64,000 nt of DNA, from positions 868,001 to 932,000 of the forward strand of contig PDUO01000010.1 in assembly GCA_003008705.1 (NCBI GenBank). The letters run 5' to 3'. The notes under the pieces were generated by a model. The model had not been told where the DNA came from. It did no database searches and was given only the letters and a program-made list of their open reading frames with translations. Shown here piece after piece: positions 35,681-47,397 of the stretch. Numbering within the stretch: the stretch's first letter is position 1; each line of letters starts with the position of its first letter. Both the position numbers and the translations under genes were made by a program. Origin of the DNA: Pezicula radicicola. Its lineage: Eukaryota > Ascomycota > Leotiomycetes > Helotiales > Dermateaceae.

Positions 35681-36844
35681 TTACTTTACAGTGCAAAACT
35701 TGGTAGCCAATTCCTGTATTCCTTCTTGTGTGAGGGGGCTGAATATCGAATGCTCATTTTGTTCGAATGAAGCATAGATTGAACCCGGTTCAAACCATAC
35801 TGGCTGTCTTGATTTAGGCCCCAATCCACTGATCCGAATCGTTCTCCTACCAAAAGCAATATCTGTCGAAAAACGTTGTGCAAGACGACATGACCATTTG
35901 GGATCCATGATAGTTCGTCCTTCACCCAAATCTAGCCACTTTGTAACGATGACTACGGCACCATGTTGCCCACCCTCTTGAAGATCGATTTGGAACTCGG
36001 TGAAGCAGAAGCCGCACTGCTTCAATCCAGAGTGTCTGACGCACCGCTTGAGATCGTGTCGGTGAATAATTTTGCATTGGATATTTTCTGGGAGCTGAGC
36101 TTCGCGGCCGCCCACAACGCCAACATGAGGACAGATCTTAATCTGGCAGTCGGAAATATATTCGGTGAGGCCCGGAACAGAAGGGAGCAAAACCACTTCC
36201 TGCTTCCGAAGGAAGAGAGATTCGGCAACAATCCGGACCTCGACGTTGCACTTAAAGGGAAATCTATCATTTTTTACACGGACCTCTGGTGCCCTATATC
36301 TGAAATTTAAAAAGCTCAACCAGTGACTATGCTCAAGTCCCAAGCGATAACGTTTCATCGCCATCTGAAAGGCACCGAAACGGAAGTCTTCGTGAATGTC
36401 GTCTGGCACCCCACTGGAACACTCAGCGACATGACATGCCGGTCTTTCGATATTGCCCTGTCCTTCACTTGGTCTTCGTAATCTCCCACAGTGTTTATTT
36501 TGACCTAGATGAAGAACATTGCAGTGGTAGCAAAGAATATGGTTGGGGAGATCTCTTTCCAGCAGCGCTAGGAAAGCCCTCTGTTCTTGTCCCTGATCTT
36601 CTGCCTGATTCTCTGTTGGCAGGGCCTGCCAATATCGTGTCCCAATGATCTCGTAGATTGGACTACAACAGAGCGCAAACGAGGCAGCGGAGGCAGCCGG
36701 AAGGAATCGAGTGATATACATAATGATTTCAGGAGGAAGTCTCCCTAGGAAAGATGATTCGAGCGCAATTGGTCTGGGCATGAGGGGCTCGCGCCGAAAG
36801 AGGCTGCACAACCGCTTAACCAAGAGATTGTCCATTGCAGCCAC
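35681..36844 (-). CDS. F-box domain protein
   Basis: Intronless protein of 387 aa. The N-terminal F-box lies at about 33-75 (LGRLPPEIIMYITRFLPAAS, then FALCCSPIYEIIGTRYW). Downstream Cys/His pairs (HILCYHCNVLHLGQNKHCG, CHVAEC) form the CxxC...HxxxC-like patch found in many fungal F-box proteins of this type. The rest is unclassified. It is likely a substrate adaptor of an SCF ubiquitin ligase with unknown target. Such genes are numerous and variable in Helotiales. It converges on the amadoriase gene, about 300 bp apart. Confidence 0.85.
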   Translation of the reverse strand: MAAMDNLLVKRLCSLFRREPLMPRPIALESSFLGRLPPEIIMYITRFLPAASAASFALCCSPIYEIIGTRYWQALPTENQAEDQGQEQRAFLALLERDLPNHILCYHCNVLHLGQNKHCGRLRRPSEGQGNIERPACHVAECSSGVPDDIHEDFRFGAFQMAMKRYRLGLEHSHWLSFLNFRYRAPEVRVKNDRFPFKCNVEVRIVAESLFLRKQEVVLLPSVPGLTEYISDCQIKICPHVGVVGGREAQLPENIQCKIIHRHDLKRCVRHSGLKQCGFCFTEFQIDLQEGGQHGAVVIVTKWLDLGEGRTIMDPKWSCRLAQRFSTDIAFGRRTIRISGLGPKSRQPVWFEPGSIYASFEQNEHSIFSPLTQEGIQELATKFCTVK

Positions 36845-37432
36845 GACGTATAATCATCAAGATTGTGCAGAGGATAGAATAGGGTAAGTATGTAAGGAGG
36901 TGAAATTTTGAGGCTTGATGGTTTGAGGGATATAGTGATGGGAGGTGTAACAGAAAAGATTTGGAAACTTATTGAAGAAGTTATTGTAATGCGCACCCTA
37001 AGATACTTTGGCTAGTAGCTGTCCGTTAAGTCACTAATACTTAGGTAAGTACTTATCTTACCAAGTTGTCTAGGTAGCTTGAAGCCATTGATGACGGGTC
37101 GGAGTCGCTTGATCATGCCAAATGGCTTGGATTGTGAAATAGAATGTAATAAATTAAAGAGTAACAGGAAGAGGATGAGTATACAATAGGAAGGCAAAAT
37201 AAATTACAGGGTGTGAAGGCTGAGGTTGAAATATGCATGCGGCCGCATCATGTGATCTATGATAGCCCACATCCATCCCTGGACAGGTCGCTAACTTTAG
37301 CGTAGCCGCTAAACCCACAAACCATTTTCCACATTATCAATAATTTCGCAACTCGATCTCGAACTTTTCCAACGACAACGCCGAACTTCCCACCACCAAC
37401 CACCACCCACGAACAACCAATCTACCGCAAAA
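36845..37432. promoter_or_regulatory. Divergent promoter region of the F-box gene and eS19
   Basis: About 590 bp. It contains one copy of TAGCGTAGC (37298-37306) about 130 bp before the eS19 start and a C/A-rich leader (ccaccaccaaccaccaccc) typical of ribosomal protein genes. The functional role of the motif is a guess. Confidence 0.4.
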
Positions 37433-38189
37433 ATGGCCGGTGGTGTCTCCGTTCGCGATGTTGATGTGAGTACTTTTACGTCCGGAGGATGAAGATCTCA
37501 ATGGGGAAACAATTTTCGACACTCCCGACCTCTTCGGTGCCAACGACTATTCGACTCTATCGAGAATAATTGAGCAGGCGCGAGGGGGTCGGAATGACCT
37601 CTGCTGACGGAATGATGCTGATTCGACGGGTGTTTTCAGGCGCAAAAGTTCATCGAGGCATACTCTGCTTTCTTGAAGAGACAGGGAAAGCTTCCCATCC
37701 CTGGTATGACCTTTTGCGCTTTCTCTGCCACATTTTCCCTCTCACCCATTTGATGCTGACATTTCTCTCCCCCAAGGTTGGGTTGACACCGTCAAGACTG
37801 GCCCAGCAAAGGAGCTCCCACCTCAATCTATTGACTGGTTCTACGTTCGCGCCGCATCCATTGCCCGTCACGTCTACCTCCGCAAAACTGTCGGTGTTGG
37901 TCGTCTACGTAAGGTTCACGGCTCCACCCGCAACCGTGGTTCCCGCCCATCCCACCACGTCGATGCCTCTGGCAGCGTAGACCGCAAGGTTATGCAGGCA
38001 CTCGAGAAGATCGGTGTCCTCGAGCAAGATGAGGAGAAGGGAGGTCGTCGTATTACACAGTCTGGACAGCGTGATTTGGACCGTAAGTTATGTCAAACCC
38101 CGAGTTTTATCTGTGATCCTAACGACTTGGTAGGTATTGCCCAAACCACCATCGAGGCTGATGAGGACGAGGACGAGGATGACGAGTAA
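37433..38189 (+). CDS. RPS19: 40S ribosomal protein eS19
   Basis: Protein of 152 aa. Exons are 37433-37465, 37640-37703, 37777-38082 and 38134-38189. The sequence is unmistakable eS19: GGVSVRDVDAQKFIEAYSAF, LKRQGKLPIPGWVDTVKTG, DWFYVRAASIARHVYLR, HVDASGSVDRKVMQALEKI and GGRRITQSGQRDLDRIAQ. It is a small-subunit head protein needed for 18S maturation. The acidic C-terminal extension (EADEDEDEDDE) is usual for Pezizomycotina. The 174-bp first intron after 11 codons is typical of ribosomal protein genes, where early long introns often carry regulatory signals. Confidence 0.97.
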
Positions 38190-39365
38190 ATTATTTGCAT
38201 TTGGGTCTGGGGTTTGGGTTTATTTGCAGCATCGGGCTTGCAAGGTGTATTCAAAATGAACTTCCACAATTGAACATCCACGAACCATTGGCAGAATGAT
38301 GAATGTCCATTCGTTTTTTTAAGTCCCTTGCTGTATACATATTCTAGAGCTATGCCCATTCTCTGTAGGTCCATTTATGACCTGCCAAAAGTCCAATCCA
38401 ACGTATCCCAAACTAACCAAAGCCCACCAACCTTCCCCTCAACGCACGGCATGGAAACTGCAGGTGATGACAGGTTCTCATGCAGTATTTTGCTTTTTCC
38501 ACTAACAGAAAGTACGGCAGGCAACATACATGAAACCTTTTTGCCGATTAACTCTTGCATCTCAACGCCGAGTCTAATCACCTTCCACACCTCAACCCCT
38601 CTTTTCCCTCGTCACAGAACTCACAATACAAAGCACCAAGTATCCCAAGAAAAGATACTACATCAACAGCAGCAGCTTGTAGTGAAAGGAGCTTTGTCTT
38701 AAGGCCAAATTCGAGAAAAGAGCAAAACCTCCTCTCACCTTTAAACTCTCGCTTACGTCAAAGTCTCCTCTGACTTCACATCTAGCTTCAAAAGTCACCT
38801 CTAGTTTGATTCTACCAGCAACACACTCCAATTGAAGATCAGTTGCTTGAAAATTTTCCATCAAGATTGGACTCCTGCTTGGCCAAGATTACTTTTCAGT
38901 TGATAGGGAACTTGTGAGTAATATCTTCCTCGCTTTTCACCTTCAAACTCTCGCGTATATAATACCCAGTTCGTGAGATCTCTTCTGACCTCACTTCTAG
39001 CATTCAACTCAGCATCAACATAGACTTCTGACGTTTGACTCTACATAATTTGGAGAGATCAATCACCAACTTTGTTGAGGTCTTCTCCAGCGAGTAAGCA
39101 ACTTGTAAGGCACTATCTTCAACGTTCACATTTCACCTTCACCTTTACTCGTGGTCCTCATTTGATCAAAGTACTCAAGCTAATCATGAATTCAGACAGA
39201 CAATAATTGGGAACCTTCAAACCATCAAACCCTACGTCAAACAAATCTTAATCTTTTCTTCAGTCTCCGTCGCTTGTCGAGATCAGACATTTTGTAAGAC
39301 ATCACCTTTAATCCTTGGTCGCTTATGGATATCTTCTAACTTTCAGTTTTAGGATTCTATCCATA
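38190..39365. other. Intergenic region with roughly 200-bp imperfect tandem units upstream of the deaminase-like gene
   Basis: From about 38716 to 39310 three imperfect units of about 195-205 bp follow each other. Each begins with a (c)tcttc/ctcc...ttcacctt(c/t)aaactctcg-like stretch and ends with an aacttgtgagtaa/aacttgtaaggca/tttgtaagacat element that resembles a 5' splice site. The region could be a long leader with alternative introns or a decayed tandem duplication. No coding frame. Confidence 0.45.
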
Positions 39366-41208
39366 ATGCCTAAGACCAAGTTTACAAAGATGGGGAAGTC
39401 AAAGACACAAATTTCAAAGGATCGCACTCAGGAGCTCGCCAAATTATTGAAAGATCAGAGTGCTTTGCTCCAAAAAGCGCAACGCGATGAGGCAGCAAAC
39501 TCGAAAGGCAAGGCAAAAAAGGGTGCTGCACGTGGATCATCATCATTTGCTGCAGCACTAAATGTACTGGGAGACCATACTCGAAGCGAGGAGACGTCAA
39601 AAGAACTTGTTAGGTCGACAAAGGAACAATACAACAATGATCCTAAGATGAATCGAAAGATTGAGGCTTTACAGAAGAAGATGAGAGCAGACATGCAAAA
39701 GCAAGCCAAAGAAAATCCCAACAAAAAGGCTGATCAAGCGCTTGCTGTAATCCCGAGAGGTTCAACCCATCAACTGCCTAAGGGCACGAAGGAATCGAAG
39801 AAGTCGAAGAAGTCAAGCCCGGCTAAACTAGTTCAGCAAATGTCTGTCACTGACTCAGATGATGAATCAGAAAAGGATTCAGAAGAGGAGCAAGATGATG
39901 ATTCGAAGACACCTCCTCATAACTCATTCCATCCTGAAAAGGTTTTAGAGTTACTCGAGCAGATTGGAGACCCCGAACTGCTTCAGGAGTGGTTCGAGGG
40001 TAAGTCTTTTAAAATATTTTCTAGATAGGTAGAGTTGCTAACTATGACTTTTAGAATATGGTTTACAAGATTCTCCGGTTCTAACAAGATTTCGCGATGT
40101 CTGTTCTCTTATTGCAAAATCTCTCAAGCATTGGAAAACACCCAATGATGCAAATTTAGACCGGTTCTTTATCTACCGCAACCTTAAGAAAGAGCTGATG
40201 CTCCTCGCTCCGATCGAAACGTTTCAAGGCATAAGAGAGCTTCGAAGGAAGACCTTCGGATTTGTTCGCGCGAAGGGAAATTATTACCCGTTATTCACGT
40301 CAATATCGGGATGGAGTTTTTGTTCAAAGACGAACAAAAGAATGCTTGATCCTGACGTTGAGACCGTAAATGTCAAGGAATTTTGCAAGAAATATGATAT
40401 CAAGCTTAGACCTAGCTGGACACATGGGCGTGACGATGTTGGAGAGCCGGAAAGTCACGTCGAAAAGAAACTAATGTTAGCTTATGCATCCCATCTCCTA
40501 GCAAAGACTACGGGAAAAGCACCTGACATGTCAAATTTCGAGAAACTAAGAAACGCAAAGGGACCGCGACCCGAAGCTGAGATAATTCTTAGCGAGAGGC
40601 CTTGCAAGGAATGCTGGATTTTTCAAAAGAGAATCCAGGAGGTCACTGGAGTCAAGTTTACTTTCTATGTCCATCCTAATCTTGGAAAGATTGTGAAGTG
40701 TAAAGGAGACTCCAGTTCTTACTCATCTTATCCTAGAGATCCTCGTGACCTGGAAGATCAGGAAGGAATTTGCAAGGAGCCAGAGGACCGTTCAGGGGAT
40801 ATTGCAGTTACGCGTAAGATTTCTAAGAAAGTAACAAAGGTTACAGTAGTCTCGACCCAAGAAATGACCACTCCTCAGAAGAAACGAAAAGATTTCGACG
40901 ACTGGGATAATGCCCTTTGGATGCCAAACCCTACACCAACAAAGAAACACAAGCCCGATTCTACGCCAACTCCAAAGACTTCTACAAGAAGTAAAAGCAT
41001 GATAATGACACCCCCGCAGACCCATTCACCTCCGAATACCAACTTTGAAATACAACTGCCCTCCTACAGATACATCCCTGAGCAAAGTATACAACACCAA
41101 AGCCCGACAGCTGCTAAAGCCGACCGGAAGCTGTTCAAAAGATTTGGGTACCAACACACCACCATAAAAAACGCCCACAATGGCAAACACACGCATTTTT
41201 TCGATTAA
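39366..41208 (+). CDS. Uncharacterised basic protein with a deaminase-like zinc signature
   Basis: Protein of 595 aa. Exons are 39366-39999 and 40055-41208. ATG 39366 (MPKTKFTKMGKSKTQ) is the first methionine. The N-terminal 200 residues are low-complexity, rich in Lys/Gln/Ala, then acidic (DSDDESEKDSEEEQDDD), suggesting a nuclear protein. The middle is globular: LELLEQIGDPELLQEWFEEYG, LRRKTFGFVRAKGNYYPLF and a region with HVEKKLMLAYASHLL (His346, Glu348) followed by RPCKECWIFQKRI (Cys395, Cys398). HxE plus PCxxC, each at the start of a helix, is the zinc-binding pattern of the cytidine-deaminase fold. The tail is basic and Pro/Thr-rich (TPQKKRKDF, PTPTKKHKPD), with likely nuclear localisation signals. 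I do not recognise a named family. The deaminase call is inference from the motif; the ORF itself is solid. Confidence 0.8.
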
Positions 41209-42670
41209 GAGCCCGGCGAATGGAGAATCTAGTGTTTGGGCTGTAAGGAGACGTCGTGGTGATATGTGTTGATGTGTGTTGCTTTTCAATTTTCTGGGAG
41301 GTTCTCTTGAGGAGTCATTAATCAGTCATGTCAGTGCCATGGCATTTGATTTTCACGAACTTAGCATTGAGTTCCAATTGTTGGTGGCTTTCAGTGACGA
41401 AATGCAACGTAAGAGCAGACCTTCAAAGGACGGAGGGTGGTGTCAAGATAATTGGTTGTACGAAGTGTTTTCATCTTTTCATCTTTTTCTCTTTTTTTCT
41501 TCGGCGATTCTGGTGGAAGGAAGATTGGCAACAAACCAAGATTCAAATGTGTTACCTTTGAATGGTACCTTAAAATCGATTATTTTAGATGGCTAGATAT
41601 AGCTCTAATAGAGGGAAATGCCTTGTAAATGTAAGTGACTTAGACTAATTCAGTGATGAAGAACAGACTTGACTGCCAAATCTAAGGCAATCTCTTCATG
41701 GGGAGCAATCGTCTCTGTTGTTATAGAGTAAGCATATCGACCTTCAGTAGTTGAGCCTCAACATGTAGAGTGTTGAAAAGTACTAGCGTAGCGCAATCAC
41801 TGGGACTAGCGCCATTACTGCAACAGTCTTGAGCAGTGAATGTATTCCTCAAGCGCAAGGAGAATCATTCGCCCCCTCTTCCTTAGCGTAGCGAGGCCGC
41901 TCTTTTCTATAACAGCGCACACTTTTCTTTCCATCCTCCTCCTTCTTCAACAAAGATCTCTTGAGAACACAACCATCATCAAGAATCCCTTGATTCATCC
42001 ATCATCTCAACTGAAGAATAACTTTGAAAGCATTGTAAGTAATCTACTCTACCTTTCTCCTTACGAGCGCCTCAGATTCTTCTCTTCACATCCAAACTAG
42101 CAGCGCGTCACCGCACCACCGCCGCACCACTTCTTCCACAGCAGTCTCCAGTCATGAAGACTTCACAGCTAATGTAGTACTTGCAGGTCGGTCTCGAGTT
42201 TGAGCAATTCGAAGGCCAAAACATCGCGCTAGGTAAATAGTATAGCTTCATATTCCCCTTAAGCCTGTCGCATAACGAACTTGTTGTTTGCGCTGGATTC
42301 CATCTCTGGAGCGAATACAGCATCACCGTAATAGGGGAACGCTACACATTAAACGACTCGCTCGAGACGCCCAAAGGACCACCTTTCACTCGTCCCTATT
42401 CACAATGCACCACACCTCTTCCTCCACCAAGCCTTATCATATCCCTCTCTTAACACGTACAGACATTGCTAACATATTTCAGCAAAGCGCTCTTCACAAA
42501 AAGACCTCTTTGATCAAGAACTCCCTTGACCAATTACAAGTACACCCGTTCCGGTAAGTAGCTCGCTTCTTTTCTATTACGCAACACGATAAGTCGCTCG
42601 CCTCCTTTTCTTTATGCGACACGAACTGTCCACTTCAAGATTACGGAGGCTAACATGAACAGAAAACAGA
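41209..42670. other. Intergenic region, about 1.5 kb
   Basis: No convincing gene. Holds two copies of TAGCGTAGC (41784-41792 and 41884-41892). Just before the next gene, an imperfect tandem duplication of about 40 bp lies at 42553-42630 (gtaagtagctcgcttctttt and taagtcgctcgcctcctttt). The 3' part is CT-rich and may be a spliced leader of the next gene. Confidence 0.45.
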
Positions 42671-43939
42671 ATGACAGACGCTGAGATGTCTTTTCCAAAA
42701 GTCAACAAGATCCCGGGCACCTTCAAGCAGGCTGGCAGTGATGGCAGTAAGAATGACCTTAGTGACTTGCCACCCTTAGTTCCAAAACAGACCTATTTTA
42801 GCGAGCAAGAAGAAGAAGAAGAAGCAGGTATTCTGAACAATGCCTCTATCAAGAATGAGAAGGCTCTAGTCAAGCATGACGGAGTAAGACGTAGTATTCG
42901 TGTGGGAAACGTCGATGGAGACAAGTCAGCAGGACGAAAGCGAGCTAGCATCTCAACAGACGAGAAGAGCGAGCATGATGCGAAGCGTAGGATGATCGCC
43001 GGTAGACTTAGAGTCTCGGTCAAGGCTAGCGCGGCGGACGAAGCTAACGCAGCGGATGAAGCTAACGCAGCGGAGGCTCATGGCCGCAAGTGGACTATAA
43101 GTGAATTATTTTCTGTGGTGTTGGTGGTGATCAGAGTTAGAGCTTTGATCGAGGCTGTCTCAGAAAAGGCTTGGGAGGCTGAACGGACTGTACGTGAGGT
43201 ATTTTCTGTTCCGTTGGAGGTGTTCCTGAGAGAAATTCTTGAGTTACTTGTGTGAATCATCTTAATTACATGAAACTGACTACAACTACAGCAGGCAAAG
43301 AAGCACACACCTGTTGCCGGCAAGAATGTCCACTTTAGTTGGGTTAACAATACACATGTTGACTCCAAGCCATTCGTAGTTGGTGAAACCACTCGAAAGA
43401 ACGAGGTTCGGCTCCGACTTAAGGCCGACAACAGAAAATTCTACGTGTTCAGATACCATAAAGAGGTCGATTGGGAAGACTCAAAGTCTATCTCCAAGTT
43501 GAACTCCTGGCGCCGACAAATATTTCGTCGCTGCTTGAACAAGGAGGAAGACAACAATCCCGGCCGCCCAGCTTGGACTATCAAGGAGCAGAAGTACTTG
43601 AATTCTCTTATTGACTACAAGAAGTCATCTGCCCACAACGGAAAGCTTGACAAGAAGGATTGGGACGCCATCTCAAATGCTCACAATTCAAAATTTCAGG
43701 GAAAGACCTTGTCTCAGGGAGAACCATTGGCTCGAAGCAGAGTCGCCAGAGGCCTTTCACTCCCAGGACAGACTTTGAAGAATCCAAAGCCTCTCCCGGC
43801 ACGAACGGTCCCGTCGATGAAGAATATGATGGCTCGTTGGGAGGGCGTCAATCAAAATGCGGTTTCGTCGGCTGTTGCCCCTTCTGGTGCGGGTAATGCT
43901 GCTGGCAACACTGCTGGCAACGGTACCACTTCTTCATAA
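42671..43939 (+). CDS. Putative nuclear protein with Myb/SANT-like segment
   Basis: Protein of about 388 aa. Exons are 42671-43189 and 43292-43939; using the next AG three bases on would drop one Gln. The N-terminal part is polar with KRASISTDEKSEHDAKRR and a short Ala repeat (AADEANAADEANAAEAH). After splicing comes AKKHTPVAGKNVHFSWVNN. The C-terminal half holds KFYVFRYHKEVDWEDSK and then PAWTIKEQKYLNSLIDYKK...DWDAISNAHNSKFQG (about 265-310). The Trp/Leu/Trp spacing here resembles a Myb/SANT helix bundle. The tail ends in an Ala/Gly/Asn run (GAGNAAGNTAGNGTTSS). It is probably DNA- or chromatin-associated. The family is not recognised. The stretch before the donor (ELFSVVLVVIRVRALIEAV) is hydrophobic and odd, so the first exon might end earlier. 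Confidence 0.65.
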
Positions 43940-45107
43940 GCATTGAACACTCCATACACTAAGAGGATCTGGGACTTGGTATTGAAGTGGCAATGGGCAT
44001 GTCTCCTGGCGGCTTTCTTCTCTGCGGACGCGTTTTCTTTTTCTTTCGGCCGGCGTTCTTTTGTTGGATTGTCCCCAGCGTTCTTCGGAACAGTTTTTTT
44101 TTGCTGGGCACTTTGATATTCGCGGATTACTCCGCACACGAGGAGGACTTGGGACCTGAGATGGAAGTAACAATTGGTGGATTTTGTGGCTTCTTTCTCT
44201 GTAGATGTGCCAAGTCCCTCTTCTATTGGCTGGTTGGCTCTCTCTGTTATTGGACTATTATCTGGATCATTTTGGAGACCTCGCTGACCAACCGCATTTT
44301 TCTCCTAAGCTTGATGAGCTAGGACTTTGTAGACGTAGTTTTATTTCTTTGGGCGTCAGGCGTCGGGCGGGGATTAGACCTCTTCGTGCTGGACTACTCC
44401 CTGCATTTTTCATAGAGCATCTTCGGTGGCCACGCATTCTCCTAAGCAGAGGGGGATCAAAAATTTGTATGAGTACCAAATAGACAATTATCATGTAAAG
44501 GATCCGGTCCCAAAGTGAAGGTCTGCTATCTCCAATGCTCCAAGTCCAAAATTGAGCATTCTGTAACTCCGCAGATGATCGAGGACACAATATTGTATCC
44601 TATACTTCGTGATGTGTCCTCCCTAGTGTCCAGGTTCAAAGAACAAGATGATAGATGTTATACCAATCCTGTAGTGACCAGAAGAGTAGTAGAGTACCAT
44701 GTTAATTACTTTTCAAGAGATCATTTTAGATAGTTATCTACTGAGATATACCTAAGAGATAAACTTGATGAACACAGTTGATTTATTCCTAATGAAAATG
44801 AGTTCTTAGGAAGCAATTTGTACGATATCATTTGTTCTGAGTGTTGTATGTTACTTTCAGATTCGAGATGTGAGGTTGACAATTTATCGATACCTCAAGG
44901 CTGAGGCCACAAACCTAACATAAATCATTTTTGTGCTAACCCGATTCGACATGGCCTCTCGGTAAATTTGTCCCCCGCGCACCACACACGAATTTGTTCA
45001 ATTTCGCAGGCGTTGACTTTCAATTTTGCGAAAACGATCGACCAACGCCCTCGACTCGACTCGACACCAACGAATTGACATCCCACCCGCAATCAATTCG
45101 AACAATC
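43940..45107. other. Intergenic region, about 1.2 kb
   Basis: 3' region of the Myb-like gene and promoter of uS5. Open frames at 43987-44322 and on the minus strand show no domains and are likely chance. Ends with the leader of the ribosomal protein gene. Confidence 0.5.
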
Positions 45108-46057
45108 ATGGCTGACGCACCACGAGGAGGAGCTGCTGCTCGCGGTGGTGGTTTTGGATCCCGTGGCGATCGTGGAGGAGACCGCGGTGACAGAGGACGT
45201 GGACGTGGAAGACGTGGACCTCGTCGCGGAGCAAACAAGAACGAGGAGAAGGAGTGGCAGCCAGTCACCAAACTTGGTCGTCTTGTTAAGGATGGAAAGA
45301 TCAAGTCTATGGAGGAGATCTACCTGCACTCTTTGCCTATCAAGGAGTACCAGATCGTGGACTTCTTCTTGCCAAAGTTGAAGGATGAGGTTATGAAGGT
45401 ACGGGCATTCTTTTGAAGCTCTGCGCATATATATGGGAGAGATACCTGGGAAAAAATCAAGACGACTGACATCTTTGCGCCTACAGATCAAGCCTGTCCA
45501 GAAACAAACTCGTGCCGGTCAACGTACCCGTTTCAAGGCTATCGTTGTCATCGGTGACTCTGAGGGACACGTCGGTCTCGGTATTAAGACCTCTAAGGAA
45601 GTCGCAACTGCTATCCGCGCTGCCATCATCATCGCAAAGTTGAGCGTTCTGCCAATTCGCAGAGGTTACTGGGGTACAAACTTGGGTCTTCCTCACTCTC
45701 TGCCAACCAAGGAGTCCGGCAAGTGTGGTTCCGTCTCTGTCAGAGTAAGTTATATCTCATGGTAGAAATGCGCGAAGTTGTACTGATTTCCTCCTTCAGC
45801 TTATCCCAGCTCCCCGTGGTACCGGCCTTGTCGCATCCCCAGCTGTTAAGCGTCTTTTGCAACTTGCTGGTGTCGACGATATCTACACTTCCTCCTCCGG
45901 CTCCACCAAGACCCTCGAGAACACCCTCAAGGCCACCTTCGTCGCTGTCGGCAACACATACGGTTACTTGACCCCCAACCTGTGGAAGGAGACGAAACTC
46001 ATCCGCAGTCCTTTGGAGGAGTTCGGTGATGTTCTACGCGCTGGAAAGCGATACTAG
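45108..46057 (+). CDS. RPS2: 40S ribosomal protein uS5 (Rps2)
   Basis: Protein of 268 aa. Exons are 45108-45398, 45487-45744 and 45800-46057, all phase 0. The N-terminal RGG-rich tail ([19 protein letters not shown]) is a likely arginine-methylation region. Then comes the uS5 core: [31 protein letters not shown], the S5 double-stranded RNA-binding motif [20 protein letters not shown] and the C-terminal S5 domain [20 protein letters not shown]. The protein sits at the mRNA entry channel and maintains decoding accuracy. Full length for the family. Confidence 0.97.
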
Positions 46058-47397
46058 ATGTGGGTTATGATACGGGGTTTTTTCTGGTGTCTTTTATCTG
46101 CATTGCACAATGGGTTGCTGGAGGCGAAGCCATGTTCTGTAGCTACGCCTAATTGAAACATGAATTCTCCAATTTGGCTTTTTCCTTTGCCAGGATGAGT
46201 GCACGGGAAAGGAAGAAGAAGCTCCAATGCCAGCTCGGGCAATAGCCTATATATGCGTGTGTGGCGTAAGTCTCAGCTAGTAGCTAGACCGAAAAGGGTC
46301 TCCAAGTAGGCAAATTTCTTCTCCAGTCAGGTCTCAGTACCGTCTTTAAGTTTCTCAAGTTAACTCGACGATTAAGAATCAAGAGAGTATGCAGCCCGCA
46401 GTTTATGCACATTTTTAAATTATCATTGCCCGTTAGTTCCCGGCAGCAGATCCCTACTGTCTTCTGAGCTTCACAAGTTAAGTCAACGATCATGAGAGTA
46501 CACAGTTTATGCACTCGTTCATCGACAACTACCAGTCTAATCCCAGAAGTACTTTTCACTTACTCAAATTGATTCAGGTGATTAAGAATCGGGCATTCTA
46601 AAATCAGGTGTTCGGTATTGTTCATACAAGTACTAGTTTCAAGAGTTCTTTCAATGATTGAGAATTAGGGAAGTACATGTTTACACTTCTCCTTCTGTCA
46701 TTCTGGGGCCGCCTTCTTCTGTGCTACTCAAGTTAACTTGATAACTTAAAGGCTTGAGAACGCATTTTACTGTTTAAGTATACTTTCTTTACTACAAGTC
46801 GAGATCACGTCCTAGTTTTCTTGTTGAGTTACTCATGTTAAGTTGGTAACTTAAGTTAATCCAGTGATTTAGAGGATGAATTTTACATTTCTGAATGAGT
46901 TATGCCAATTCAATTTTATGTAGCGCAGTCTACAGAGGGGGTTATCTTTCCTTTCACTACTAGTCATACTTAGTCCTAGTACTAGCTTTGGGTTACTCAA
47001 ATCAAGTTAATTACTCAAGTCAGTGGAGCATGTTAATTCAAGCATTCAAAATTAGGTTGGAGGCCTTGTATGTTGTTTCTACTCATTGTTCAATCACTCA
47101 AGTGGATTCGATAATTCAAAATTAACAGAGTTACCCAATTCAAGCTAGTTACCCAAATCAAATCAATTACTCAACTGGATTAAGGTTGTCAGGGGACGTC
47201 ACTTGAATTCAGCGGGGAAGTGTTATGAGGAAGGCGCAAATTGGCAGTTGCTAAGTACAAAAACCTTTCGTTTCCTTCTTCTCTTCTTCTCTTCTCTTCT
47301 ACAACAACCACTCGAATTTTGGAATTTTGGCCCCTAAATCCAGATTTTCAACCAATTTTGCTCTCACCCCGCTTCGCACACCATACCAAACTCAACC
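46058..47397. repeat. Intergenic region with diverged GTTACTCAAGT-type repeats
   Basis: From about 46340 to 47190 the sequence contains many degenerate copies of a (G)TTACTCAA(A/G)TCAAGTT-like word, for example near 46992-47025 and 47133-47175. Spacing is irregular. The core is the same as in the regular 18-bp arrays at 48333 and 49202, so this looks like an old, decayed array. No gene seen. Confidence 0.55.
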
